Assembly (NCBI RefSeq): GCF_052857255.1
Contig: NC_135498.1
Location: 164,110,124 to 164,174,123, forward strand
Origin: Amblyomma americanum
Taxonomy: Eukaryota; Arthropoda; Arachnida; Ixodida; Ixodidae
Direction of reading: 5' to 3'
DNA length: 64,000 nucleotides
Shown: positions 22,482-34,428 of the stretch, piece by piece
Layout of the letters: each line of letters starts with the position of its first letter
Numbering within the stretch: position 1 is the first letter of the stretch
The notes under the pieces: model-generated
Databases searched by the model: none
What the model saw: only the letters and a program-made list of their open reading frames with translations
What the model was told of the DNA's origin: nothing
Position numbers and translations under genes: made by a program

Positions 22482-25114
22482 CCGTGTTCGCGTTTAAGTT
22501 AGGCCACTTGGTACGCTGAGGCGCGTAGTGAATTACGCGACAGGAATTTCGCGTTTGAGGAAAATGCTGTTGACTCCGCCGCGAAAGTGGCACAGCATTA
22601 CGGCAATTTCGTTTCGAATGCGGGTCGATATATTATGAAACTTGTTGACGCCAAGCGACATTTAATGGCTGCGCAGTAGGTTGGCCATGTGAAGTGCCCA
22701 CGCATCTGCCTAGAACACTTCAAGGACATTTTCCGGTGCGCGTATAGTGCTATCTGTCGCTGTTTGCTGGGGACGAAAAATTTCGGAGGGCACTTAAGGC
22801 TGCTTACATACTTTGATTGCATAGGCAGTGCGTTATCGTGAGCTCTGTAGCAGGGTTCATTAAGGATTCCTTCCTTTCTATTGACCCGCTCAATAGCATA
22901 CATCGTAAGGAAACACATACAGTATAGTTGACCTTTATTCGCCAAGACGTACTGCGGTTTTGTGGAAAACTAGAATGATGGCGCGGCACTGCGAATAACT
23001 TGTTTTGACGAAATCTCATTTGTGCCAAATGGTTGTTCATCTCAGAAATGTGTACGAACAGACATGCTTTAAACCGGAGTGGTACTCTCTCATGGTGGTG
23101 TTCTCAGCTTTAACTCCCGTCTAGCGCTCTGTTGCTCTGCCTGTTTTGTAGATGTCTTCCTTACCGTTTCCTAAACAATCTGTTAAAGAATTCAAGCGGT
23201 TTTGTGGCCTACGGTTTGCGTGCCCGCCCAGCAGTAAAAAGTTCCTTGGTTGAAATCCCCGCACCTTCAAAGCTTTCATGCTTCGGAAGAAGTTGATTTT
23301 CTTCTTTGCCGTAGACTTTATGCTTTGCTTTACTGCCGCCGTCATGCGGGAGAATAGTGACCTCACTGAGGAATTTCGTGCCATGGTGGGCGACGAACGC
23401 CGGCTTTTGTGGTAATGGGACTCATTGTTCGTTCGCGTTAATAATTTTTCAGTCATTCTTATGGCGCGGCCTGTACGGAAGTGTCTGCAAGATACTGTCC
23501 GATCCCTAGGCCATCTCAAAATGACACCCGCATACTCTGCAATGTGGCTTTCCCTTGCTGTAAGCAGCTGCAGAAGGGCACTGTGGAAAAACTCAATCGT
23601 GTGCTCTCGCATCAAACTTGCGCATGCAGTGGTCACAACAGGCATGGACAGTACAGATGACACATGCACCTTCGATGCTATATTTCGATACATATTTTGT
23701 ATCGGTATTAGATGTCGCTTGCTAAATTTGAAGGTATCGATGTGCCGGCTTCGGAAACAGATGTGTCGGCTTCGGAAACTAAAAATTTGACGCACGTTTT
23801 TCGCAATTCTGTTGAACCTTCATGCAGGGCTAAAGTTGTTGTTTCGCAATACTTTGTGCATTTCTTATGTATGTTATTTTTATTTGTCTGTTGTTTGAGT
23901 TGTTTTGTTTTAATCAATGTTTATTCATGTCAACTTTGTTGTTAATAAAGGTAAACATTTGTTAAGCATCAAACATTTGTTGTTTGATGCTTAGCCGCCT
24001 ATTTTCTTTCGTTCCTGACAATCCCTTGTATTTCTGTTTGACTGCGCGCACTGTGGTGTTTATTTTCTCGACTGTATATACAGTTGTATATTGAGCCTGA
24101 CTGTTATACTGAAAAATTGCCTTAACACTTATGTTTCTCGACCGTGTCACTGCTGCATGCACGGGAGCTGAGAACTGTGTTCAGCGGAATGCCGCTTTTT
24201 TTTCTCCCCTCCTCCATCAAATTGTATTTGGTCTGATGGAAATCAACTTATTATTATTATTATTATTATTATACTATTTTGATTGTATTATTTTCAATCT
24301 TCGCTCCGCTGAATCCCAAGGTCATTTCTCATACCGAAATGACCTTGAAGAACGGGAGGAGTAGAGCTTTCGCTCTAAGAAAAATGTGCCGCAGATTCTG
24401 AGGCTGCTGTCAGGAAGCCTGAGGCGCTAGCTCAGACATTGGCGCATTGAAAAAAAAGATTGACGGAGCACAATTAGACAAAGACGATGCGAGTGCCATT
24501 GGCGCCATCAGTCTTCATTCTTCCTGAGTCCTTTGTCTGGTGGGTAGATGACGGATACCTTGCCGTTCTGCGCCCTTGGCTGGTGACAGAAGGAATGTAG
24601 ACAATGTATTGCCGCTGTAGTAGAAGCAACGCCCCTTCACACATATTTCAAGCTGCGGTGATTACCAGCGATAACGGACGATTTTCGTCGTTTTTCTCAG
24701 GTGCGCACAGAACAGTTGTCCTATGCTTTGTCAGCCCGATAAAGGGCCCCGACTCTTCCACGCTCGGGTCACGAGATAAATGCTTCAGCTGACGCAGTGC
24801 TTAACTTCAGAGAAGCAATCGCTACAAGCCACAGTTCTTAAGAGCCTTCTTAGCTATACCGCAATGATCCTCGAGTCAACTCGGCTATATGCTTGACTGT
24901 TATTCGTTGATAAAAACATTTTCGTAAAAACTTGAGGGGACAAGTAAGCTGCGCCTTAAGAGTATAATGCAATATCGTTAATGGGTCCCTTCAATGTCTT
25001 CAAGTGCACGTTTCGTATCTCTTCGCCGCCGCGCTCATTCTGTACATAGATCACGGGGAGGCCTGATACCACTCCTGGCTCAGTGGTGCAGCGCTCAAGC
25101 GAGGCGCCACTGCC
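22482..25114. other. no confirmed gene; 224-codon minus ORF, hairpin, (TTA)n
   Basis: The minus-strand frame 23121-23795 runs 224 codons without a stop and encodes an Arg/Ser-rich peptide with a doubled FRSRHI near its start. I recognise no domain, and overlapping plus-strand frames exist, so I leave it as unassigned. A perfect 12-bp hairpin (taagcatcaaac, 7-nt loop) lies at 23963-23993, just after an AATAAA at 23944. A (TTA)n run lies at 24249-24272. Confidence 0.35.
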
Positions 25115-25504
25115 GTGGCAGGCGCTGTTTCAAACAGAGCCTCCGGTGGGGCCTGTGAGGCACAGGTTGCTTTTAACAAACTCATGCCCAGCGCCACGGC
25201 GGCATGCCTCTGCCTCCCAACACTGATATCGCATAGAAAAGTGTTCGTTTCGCCCTGTTCTATGAGCTGTAATCATCCCGCTCTACGTGATCACCTCATC
25301 CCCCAGCCAATTTATGCTACCCGCCGCATTGATCATAATCACAAAGTAGGAATTGTGTCATGCAACACGAAATGCTTCTCGCAGTCTTTTTTGCCGCGAA
25401 CCTCACGTGACTGGAACCACCTTCCAGCAGAAGTTGCTGGCATTTTAAATTATGTGCAGTTCCGCATGGCCCTAGCTAACATTGTATATTCAGATGCTTT
25501 TTAA
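25115..25504 (+). pseudogene. non-LTR retrotransposon polymerase C-terminal fragment
   Basis: The last 75 or so residues of this frame carry the pattern seen at the C-terminal end of CR1/Jockey-type reverse transcriptase ORFs: an arginine-rich strand (ATRRIDHNHKVGI), then FLPRTSRDWNHLPAEV. The frame stops at 25502-25504 and is followed by a 3' untranslated tail. The 5' part of the frame is unrelated to the motif. A 5'-truncated LINE insertion is the usual origin. Confidence 0.7.
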
Positions 25505-25632
25505 CATTCTTGTAACCAACAGAATTTTCTCTCTGATATTTGTATATTTACCACTCCCCCTCTGTAATGCCACTAGTCCTTAGGGTTAATGTAAATAAAT
25601 AAATAAATAAATAAAAATAAATAAAATAAAAT
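25505..25632 (+). mobile_element. LINE 3' tail with (AAAT)n
   Basis: Short untranslated end with cccctctgtaatgccact, then (aaat)n / ataaataaataaat. The same form of tail is seen at 14840-14912 and a related one at 60715-60790. Confidence 0.7.
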
Positions 25633-28600
25633 GTTGAACACAGTGCTCGCGAATAAACCGTCCGATTTTCCGAAGCTTACTGAGCTTGCACATTCTAGTG
25701 CAAGGCAAATACAGAGGCAACCTGTTAAATGCTGCAGTAACACGCGAGAAGCAACAGAACAGGTTTCAAATTTATTCCTAAGGAGTCAAGTGCTTACCGA
25801 CGGGTTTAAAGACTGTTAGCCTAAAAAAGAATTTTGCTAAGGACTTATGGAAGTGAACGGCTCAGCTTTACCGTTGCTTCAGTCCAATAAACCGGCTGCG
25901 TTGACAGTGGAGCTTATACAGAAATCATTGCGACCTGGTTAGTTTGAACCTATTCAAAAATACTGCGCTATTTCGATTACTGTAAGGATAACTGAAATCA
26001 CGCATATATTTTTGTCTTTGCTAACCATATATTGGCAGTTTTATTATTACTGACGATTTTGGTGATGTATCGAAATATCGACGATACAGTATCGAGTATC
26101 TGTACCAAACATCAATTTCATTTCTGTATATCCTAACATACTTCTTTTGAAGTATTGTTTCCAGCCCTGGCTGACAATTGCCATGAACACGGGTGCGCCT
26201 GGCTTCGTGTACTACCGGCGCATTACAAATATAGAACGTACTGCTATGGTTCCTCAGGGCTTCGATAGAATGCGCCGTTAGCACGCTAGGCCACACGTTC
26301 CTGTGTTCCAGATAACAAATATTAAGACAGTACTCTCTTATTTTCCGCTGACGTTAGAGATACTCGTGTAGTATATCAAGTTTGCTCATGAATGCAGACG
26401 TCGACGTGGTGGCAAAATAACTGCATCATTCGCACATTTCTTACTGAAATTATATTTTTATTGTAATATATACAGCAGGCAGTTTTCCGCATATTACGCC
26501 GATGAGGACAACTTTTTTGTCATTGTAAGTCTTTTGTAGCAGAAAAGACAGTATTGTCACGATTAAACAATGAACGTGGTCTATAGCCTGTGGTGTTAAA
26601 CATGACGACATTGAGCTGTATGTGTAAGCATAGTCGCGTGGTCCGCACGACAACGGGGCCTGGGCGGGCGGTGCGGTTCTTCGTAGAGAGAGTGTTGTTT
26701 ATTAAGTGTGGTCGGTTCTTCCTCCAGGTGGACGAAAAATAATTTGGTTTATTGTTTTTGATGCGCCAATCGAGAATCTCCTATATGGTTGTTTATTCAT
26801 GACGACAGTTCAAAGGTGGCACAGTTTCCACAAGGTACGGTTCTTAAGCCGTGGCACCAAACTTAAGCTGTGGCACAAAAACTATACACTTTTGGATTCT
26901 GAGGAGAGCGCCGCTATATGCGACATTCTCCATGCTTCAATCTGCATCAAGAGCTTTCGGTGCCGAAGGAGTCGAGGAATATTCTCCGTATGCGCCTCAG
27001 GCTTCAGACGCTGGTGATGGCTGCTTTTAACGGCCTAGGTTAGATTGAGAAATATAAGTGAGAAGGAATATAAAAGGGTACATATCAGTCCCAATTGGCA
27101 GCTCATACCCAACAGTACTAGATCATAATACCTCTTCGCGAGAGAAATGATTTCCTGACAACGATGACCATGTAGAAGTCCTCCGCGGGCTTGTATCTTT
27201 AGATACGTAACACTGGTTAATCGAAGCACAGAGAATGTTATAGAATATTTAACCAAGTCTCTGTCTCCATCACACCCAGACAACGCTTAATTCGGTGAGA
27301 TGATGCCAGAAAAGACGGTAATCGAAACCGAATACCGTGCTGCCTATAATAATGGTTCTAGAATATTAAATTTGGGTTATAACACTTTACTATCCCTGCG
27401 CACCTTCTCATAATGACAAGATTGCATACGTGGATTTCCTAACAGTAATGAATAAGCTGTTTTACCCTTATTTATTTATTTGCATATGATCAATGCTGTG
27501 AAAATACGGTTACATTAGAACTGCGTTGCGAAGGAGACAGTGGCAAGTACAAAAATACAATTGATTAAAATGTTCTGCAGCGTTTATATTTTCATGAATG
27601 GCGGGGGATGTAATTTGTGTTAAACAATAATGTACAGAGCCGAGGAGAATAATGTACACTGTGTTAGCCATTAAAGTTAGGAACTGAATTTACGACAGCA
27701 ATTCTAACTCTCGAAATATTATGACGACAAGGTTAATGTTGGTGCAGAAATTGTTGCTATTTCGGCGAAGGCAGTTTAGTATTCTGCGAAGAAAAAATTA
27801 GTCGTTGAAGGAGCTGCTACTCGGTCAAAAGGAGCAAAAAAGATAATTACAATTAGCCGATGCCTCTACCGAGTAGCGTAAGAAAAAGAAACTTCTGTTA
27901 TGTCGAACATAAAGTAATCCTTCATATGTTGATTTGAAAAGTCCTGAATAGTGGGCCAACGATAAAAGGTAGGCTGTTTCAAGAAGGTCTTTGCAGTACG
28001 ACCTTTCTTGAAGAAATAAAGAAATCCGACAAGTTTTCATGGAAACTTGTAAGCTCTGTGACACGCTCTTTAAAAACGCCTTAAGTCAAGACCTCGCTGC
28101 CTATGTGTGTGCATTCGCAAAGGGTGTTCTAGCATAGGCAATTAGAGCGGATGTGACTTTCAGCCTAAATGTGGGTAACAGAGCGGCTTGATTGTTTCAT
28201 AATTTACTAAAGGTTTCCTCTTAGAAAACTGGAATCCCCGACCAGGAGCACTCCCCAAAGCGCAGAGAGCGCTCTATTTGCGTGCGCGATCTTTCGCTTA
28301 CCTTTTCACCGGTTCGACTAGTCAAGACGCACGAGACCCAATATCTATGCGGTAACTTGAAAAATGGCTGAAAACTTCACAGAGAGTCAGTAGCTTGAAT
28401 CTTTTTCTTTTACGGCGAGAGCTGTAACACGGAGCCCATCCTGAGCTTTTGTGCAACTGTGGTCCGTAGAATTTGACAGGTGGCTGGAGGTGCAGCCATC
28501 GTAGGGTACTCCGGTAGGAGTCTCTTCTGGAGCAACCAAAAGTGGATTCACTTTCGTGCCAGAAAATAGCTCTGACCCTCTGCAATACCTTAGGTGCGCT

Positions 28601-29331
28601 GGGTGTGCTGCACGCGCACTAGCCGCCATTCTCCAAATGACACAACCCCCGCTCAACACCCCCCCCCCCTTCTAACCTCGACAAGCTCCGCTTCCCGGAT
28701 CGGTGCAAAATTCTACACCGCACCCCCGCACACACGCATACTATGGATTCTTTACAGGAGAGGGCCAACTGTCAACTGCCATTGAGGACGAGGCTCGAGC
28801 TAGGAAATGGCCGTGCAGCCGAGGGAGTGTAGGTAGCGTCAGCGCGAAGTAACCGCCGCCTCTGCGTTAGATCGCCTACCAGTGACAGCAGTAGCCGAAT
28901 CTTTTAACTAAGCCGCACCATAATTTCTTAAGTACTTTTAGAAATGAAGCGTACTGCTTACGTCCTGAAAATACAGAAAATATATAATGTGTTACTTTTC
29001 GGCAAAAGAAAGGGGAACACCGGTTTTCTAACATACAGGCCAGTGTTAAGGCATCGCACCCCTGGATTTGCACTGTTTGTCTTTTTGCCTAGGACCACTA
29101 CCACTCCTGCCCTAAGCCAACATTACCGAGGCACAGGAAAGCTTCGTTTCAAAAACACTTATAACGCTGGCCCGAATGCTCGGTGTCAAGCATTTGTGTC
29201 TCAGGAACTGGTCAGCTTGACCCTGAGGATTTTACCTTAATAGCAGGCCATTGTAACTGGTAGAGGAGGACTGCCCAGATCCAGTCCCACATCCTAATGT
29301 CTTCCCATGCTTTTGACTCCATGTGCATTAG
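25633..29331. other. no supported gene
   Basis: AT-rich. A segment on the minus strand near 26130-26296 looks like part of a dispersed repeat. An 81-codon frame (28387-28629 minus, from Met in an ATGGCGGCT context) is bounded by a plausible acceptor but lacks other support. Confidence 0.35.
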
Positions 29332-29507
29332 GCATAGCTGCACTGCTGCACCACGAAGTCGCTGAAGCGGGAACCCGCGCATCGGAACCGAATGTTCACT
29401 TCAGGGCACTCCACCAAATCGAGGCAGCCTTCGATCAACTCCGCTGTGATGTCACTGCATGCGGGGAGCAGAAATATGACCTTGGGGCCCAAGAAAAAAT
29501 AAATTGA
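29332..29507 (+). CDS. weak candidate terminal exon
   Basis: The acceptor is cttttgactccatgtgcattag. The frame stays open for 57 codons with balanced codon use and a charged helix (HFRALHQIEAAFDQLRC), ending at TGA 29505-29507, which overlaps an AATAAA at 29498-29503. Two leading bases imply an upstream exon that I cannot find. No domain is recognised. Confidence 0.25.
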
Positions 29508-30046
29508 AAACGGCTACTGACTGTGGCCCTCATTCGTAACGGGTTTCGTCCAGCACACACCAATACTATTTAGGGTGTGCAAGAGAAGATAAATTTATGG
29601 TTCCAATCTTGCCACTAGTCCAGTGAACACAGTGCGTAATGCAGCATTTCTCTTGCGTGTGCTAATATTGCTAATGTATTAATCTTTTGAGTAGAGGAGC
29701 CGGGCATCAAAGCTTAGCGGACGTCTCAACAACTGTGTTGCCAGGATGAGCACCTGGCTTTCCACCCTAAATCTTAACGTAGAGTAAAATTGGGACTGCT
29801 TGCATTTGACGGAGCAAATAAAGGATCGAAGCGCTCCTGTTAAGCCACCTCTTCTGCTCCGTTCAGTGTAGGCGCTGCCTTAAGCCAATGTGTGAAGCTA
29901 TTTTCACTCCGCGGGAACGCTCACGTGAAAACCGGAACACAATAAGGTTGTAGTATGGGCCGAAGCAGATATTCTGCACTAAATTAAGGAAACTCTAACA
30001 GTACATGCATTACTAGTGCGTTAGTTGTAAACGCTTCAAATGGAAG

Positions 30047-30299
30047 TTAACGTGTCACGCTATCACGGTGAGCATATTGTTGCGTCTTTGCAGCGTCGAG
30101 GGAAGTTGAGAAGGGCTGTTCCAGCCAACGTCTCTCATAAGGTCTGACACCCAAATCATAGCGCGCACACGGAAAGGAACTCTGCAAGAAAGTGCTAAAC
30201 GAAACTTATTTGGAACTTACGAGGTTCCGTGTAATGAGAAAAGATAGGCGAGTATGGCCAAACATTTTGCAGTCCAAGTATCGTCCTTTTATATTTCTT
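30047..30299 (-). CDS. possible downstream exons of the same gene
   Basis: From the donor at 30351 a 52-nt intron ending cgttaacttag leads to an exon (30221-30299) that continues the frame for 26 codons and ends at donor GTAAGT. A further 39-nt interval ending ctttcttgcag leads to 30047-30181, open in phase for 44 codons to TAA. Phases fit at both joins. Introns of 52 and especially 39 nt are at or below usual animal size, so this part is tentative; it could equally be chance or a degraded locus. Confidence 0.25.
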
Positions 30300-30351
30300 C
30301 TAAGTTAACGAAGCCACTGGCTCTAGAGTGCCACAAATGCAGAGCACTCAC

Positions 30352-30783
30352 TCGTGAAAAATAACGCCGTTTTTAAGAGCTTTCGCCAGAACGAGCGCTA
30401 CTCTGTCCACGTGCACTTTCGTGCTGTCAATGGCGAACGCCATGAGTTTGCGCCTCCTGCAGGAAAAGAAAATCAGCAAACCTGTGACAGAACCATCCTA
30501 CACGACAGCCTGACTTACCCAGCAATTTGCACTTCCTTTAGGACCGTGCCAAAACACCAGTGCACTGCACACACCTTAGGGGATTTAGTCTCTGAGATAT
30601 AGCTGAAATTGCTGTCAGTGTGCTGGTCTATTTCGTCTGTTTTTCTGAAGAGGTTTATTTTTGTTGTGAACAGATTGTTCGTATTGTCACGAGCAATCTT
30701 GAGTGTGATGCTTTCTTGGGCTCCATCTTCACCCGTGCAACATGCCTTGTAGGTTGGTGACCTGGAAGGCCCCGGGCTGCCCG
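30352..30783 (-). CDS. two-exon segment of an unidentified gene with a 62-nt intron
   Basis: The exon ending at 30519 (open frame from about 30807; acceptor possibly at 30784-30785) has donor GTAAGT. After 62 nt comes a very strong acceptor, gctgattttcttttcctgcag, and a 105-bp exon (30352-30456) with donor GTGAGT. Codon phase joins exactly (two bases plus one), and both exons stay open: 87 and 34 codons. The peptide has a stretch with EDGAQESITLKIARD and, in the second exon, FAIDSTKVHVDRVALVLAK. No domain was recognised. The 5' end is unclear: a different frame just upstream is also open across a Cys-containing stretch, so a frameshift or another exon boundary may lie near 30720-30780. Confidence 0.45.
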
Positions 30784-31150
30784 CTGCTCGAAAACACTCC
30801 GGCACTTTTGAGGATGGTCAGAACTCTGTGAATCTGAATTGGCTCAGGCCAAGAAGACTCGGAGGGCTTCGTGCCGCTGTTCTCCGCCCTGCAGGACCAG
30901 TACATGCACTGGCGTGGATTAAAGGGACAATCCTTTGTTCAGTGACTGTCGCCACTTCTTCAGCTATTATGACTGCTACCGGAACAGCATGTTTCAATGT
31001 CATGTCCCAGGGTAACGCACCAGCTTTTCACTTGAGCATGTGCACTGCCTGAACCAAGCAGCTAGCAGACAGAGTAGAGGAACTAATGAGTGGCCGACAT
31101 TGCCCGCTACATTACTATGCGGGCCCTTTCGGCTTGTTCATCGCGTGCAT

Positions 31151-31151
31151 A

Positions 31152-31190
<39 letters not shown>

Positions 31191-31345
31191 TGGTTTCAGA
31201 GGGAACAAAAATGGCGCAGTATCTATCTCATATATCGTTGGACATCTGAACCGCGCCGTAAGGGAAAAAATAAAGGAGAGAGTGAAAGAACAAAGGAAGA
31301 AAGAGATGTCGTATTGGAGGGCTCCGGGATAGTTTGTACTACATA
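31151..31345 (-). mobile_element. tRNA-SINE tail fragment with (AAT)n
   Basis: An (AAT)n run at 31151-31191 is followed by a segment with atggcgcagtatctatctca, ctgaaccgcgccgtaaggg and ggagggctccggg. The same body is seen, more complete, at 44369-44608 and 45890-46165. On the SINE's strand (minus) the AAT run is the 3' tail, and the tRNA head is missing. Confidence 0.7.
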
Positions 31346-32092
31346 AACGCCGCAGCGGCTCCGACGCCAGAGGACATTGTATGCCAAGAGCGCTCGGGAA
31401 GCCGTCTTGTTTAACGAAACGCCGATGAACAAAAGGGACTCCGCCGCACGCTCAGAGGCAGCACCGACATGGTTGGCGCCACTTTCCGGATTTCGGGGGA
31501 CGCCGGTCGATAGTCGTCACGAAAACGAGTAGTTAGGAACAGGGTTCAACGCTCCTTTTTGTTACTCGCGGCGTTAGCGGCTCGGTTGAGCTCGAGAGTT
31601 GCCCTAATAATGGGGGCTGCCAGGGTCACGAGTTTTCAGGAAGGCTGCGACAAGTGAGAGTGTTTTTAATGTATTTTCGTGTGTTTCTCTTTTTAATTTG
31701 TAAGGGAGAGATTTTCAGAAGTCCTGTGGATGTATGGGGCGTGGTGCGTAACCTAGTAGGCCAACAATTTTGAGGGTCTATTCACTGAACGCCATTTTTT
31801 GTAAGTTATTTTGATGCTGTTTTCGTGCTGTGCGTTTTAGGGAGGGGGATTTGAACCTTGCGGAAACTGGAAGGCGTGCCAAGTATATTTTAAAGCAATC
31901 ATGTGCGGATTCATTGTCATTGGTAGATAGAAGAATTGAGCCAGGCTCCTAGGTCTTTAAAACTAGGCCCCGGAGCCTGGAAATATGTTCTGAGCCAGAT
32001 TTATATTCCCTGCATCTTCGGCGATGCCAATTAGGGAAGATTTTCTCTTAGTCTGCTGCATGTAATTGTACTCGCAGCTTATCTGTTGTAGA
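31346..32092. other. no supported gene
   Basis: Unrecognised sequence. A T-rich stretch with gtgtgtttctctttttaattt is present, but no coding or repeat signal. Confidence 0.35.
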
Positions 32093-32500
32093 TATGTAAA
32101 TTCATGTATAAAGCTTCAGGTTACGTTCCCTCAAGGGAAGTGTTTCATGATCTCTTCTGTTATAGCGTCTCGGAGGGTGGGGCAGCTCTGGTGGAGCTCG
32201 ACTATGCGACCTGCCGAAAGCCTTAACTGGTGCAGTCGGCAAGCATCCTTTCGTTATCAGGAGATAGCAAAGGCGGAAGAGGCGACGTTCCGGCAACAAG
32301 TCAGCCATCGGCGGCTGAGAAGGACCAGGAGCTGATGGCAGGAATCGGCAGCTCGCTGTTTATTCTGTATAAATATGTAAATTCTTGTATAAAGCTGAAG
32401 CTTGCCTTCCTCCAGTCAAGTGTTGCCTGAGTCAAATGTTGCCTCCAGTAAAGTGTTGCCTGATAGTTGTACCCCGAGTATACGACCTGCCGGGAACGCT
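32093..32500. repeat. diverged direct repeat, period about 280 bp
   Basis: tatgtaaattcatgtataaagct (32096 on) and tatgtaaattcttgtataaagct (32374 on) begin two related segments; a second anchor is tatgcgacctgccg (32203) and tatacgacctgccg (32478). Each unit has a TATAAA-like sequence. An old tandem duplication or a pair of LTR-like units is possible. Confidence 0.55.
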
Positions 32501-33715
32501 TTCAACACTGTTTTGGAAATATTGAGGTTATTGGTTCATTGTTCTGAGATGCAGCAACATTTTTCTTTTAAAGAAACTAAGGAAACTAAGAGGGAGGGCT
32601 TTTGACGATAAGAAAAACGTGAAAAAAAGAATACAAGGCTGCTGTCTGTTGATCTGGGGATATATTAATTGTTACAGTGAAATCTTACATTATATGAAAA
32701 AACTTGCGCTCATACACGGTTTCCCGCTCAAAGATGCCTTTGTCCAGAGTTGCTGATTATGACAGCACACTTTATTAATAAGCTTATAAACAGGTTTTGA
32801 AAGTTTGTAGTTTATAATATATTTCGTTACAGGTTTTTTATATTAAGTTGAATTTTACATTCAATTTGAAAGGATGTACACAACGCGATGAAATGTGTCT
32901 TTGTGGAAGTTTTTTTCAGTGAAATCTCAGCTTGTATACTTTTTTTACACATTGTGCACGTAATTGATGTCGCCACAAAATAATTAGTCCATATTTAGTA
33001 CTGTGGGAAGCCCGACAAGAATACAATAGAAAAGCTTATACTTCGACACATTCATTCTGAGGGAAACAGTACAGCCGAGTTCAAGTGACGTTCGGTACTT
33101 AAAGGAGAAATGAAGTGTTTTGAAAGAAAGGGATAAGAGGAGGACTACTTGTTAACCAGCAGCTCAACTCTTTCGCAGTCGTCTACGAAGAAGCTACCCA
33201 AACGATGCAATAACAGAATCGGAGAATTAGGATGCACCCCAGAGGAAGAGCGAATAGGAAAGACAAGCTACACGCGTGTTCAACACACAAGGGGCGGCTA
33301 AAGTTTCAATAAATTTGTGAACTCTGTGAACTTTAGCGTTTCTACCTACACCATTCAGGTTCAGCGGGACTTGCTGTTTGCGAGGACCTTCATCACTGTT
33401 TATCAGACAGCTGCAGTAATGGTTTCAGAACAACATTTTGATTCTTCAGTCTATTTTTTTTTCGATGGTATTTTGTAAATTCTCAACGACTAATGTTGGA
33501 GTGTCCTATTTGCGGCCCTCGGGAAATTTGAGCAGCCGCCATAATGCGCTTTTCGATATGTCTCCGAATCTGGTTTCAGCTCTGCCACCTAAGCCACCTT
33601 CGTCCTGGATGCTATTAAAACATGGCCGTGTCTGCGCACAGCGTAATAAGGAGATCTAAGGCTCCCGTTAGACTCTCAGGCTTTCATCACGCTATGTTTA
33701 CTTAGGGTAACTGTG
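32501..33715. other. no supported gene
   Basis: AT-rich and unrecognised. A near-hairpin ggctaaagtttca...tgtgaactttagcg occurs at about 33296-33340. Confidence 0.35.
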
Positions 33716-34093
33716 TTACAAGCGTGCTTTCTGACAAAGACAGTGCTTGAACTTTCCATCTGTACGCTCCGAACTGTTCCAGTAACAACAGAAAATACTG
33801 GAGCGACCTTGGCCCTGGCCACAATCCTCTGAAGCAAGGATCGACCCTATTCGTGATACCACACACAGGTACACAAAAAAACGAGAACATACGCATGAAT
33901 GCGCCCCAAGTGGCAATCTCTAGCGTTGCCAGCTGTTGCGCGAACTCTGCCTGAAGCATTTCCAGCGCACCAACAGTTCGCAGTTCAAGACCAAGAGTTG
34001 TCACCTCACCCCTGCAAATCGGCACAGAGATAATGCCCGAAGCGCATGATTTGGGCTCGCCTCCTTCACTCACAAGAGTAGGAAAGGCGCCAT
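33716..34093 (-). CDS. compact three-exon gene model, small Cys-containing protein, two micro-introns
   Basis: Met at 34091-34093 opens a 20-bp exon (34074-34093) with donor GTGAGT. A 62-nt intron ends tctgtgccgatttgcag. Exon 2 (33893-34011, 119 bp) has donor GTATGT. A 64-nt intron ends gatccttgcttcag. Exon 3 runs 33716-33828 to TAA. All codon phases agree, giving about 83 residues: a short hydrophobic start, a helical middle (GALEMLQAEFAQQLATLEI), and a Cys-rich end containing IFCCYWNSSE and HCLCQ. Five Cys lie in the last 37 residues. No family is recognised; a secreted or intracellular small protein are both open. The first exon could instead be internal. Confidence 0.45.
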
Positions 34094-34344
34094 GAAAACG
34101 AAGGAAGAACTAAATTATCAAAGAAAAAAATCGTTTTTCTTTCACAAGCATTAATAATTGCGAAATGTTCGTCAGGAATCTATCGCTGCCACTCTACTTC
34201 AGTTTAAAGGAACAAAAGCTCTTTCACTGCAACTTCTGCCCAGGCGTCAACTGCCGTCGCCCTGTCGCTGCAGATTTTGTGGTCGTAAGGTCGCCAGAAT
34301 TCTATTATCCCATCCGTAGCGCTTAAATTACATCGTTATACATT

Positions 34345-34428
34345 ACCCATTGTTTAATTGGAGAGATATGCGAGAGGCCTTTGCCCTACAGTGGGCGTAG
34401 TGAGGCTGATGATGACATTATTTGATAT
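34345..34428 (+). mobile_element. LINE 3' end fragment with (GAT)n
   Basis: Reads as the end of a non-LTR polymerase frame, RDMREAFALQWA followed by a stop (tag), then gtgaggctgatgatgac. Antisense copies of the same end are at 36543-36700 and 48944-49025. Confidence 0.6.

Noticed and set aside
28387..28629. Exon continuing the 30-kb gene
   Set aside because: Phase fits, but the pyrimidine tract is poor and a nearer phase-compatible continuation exists at 30221-30299.
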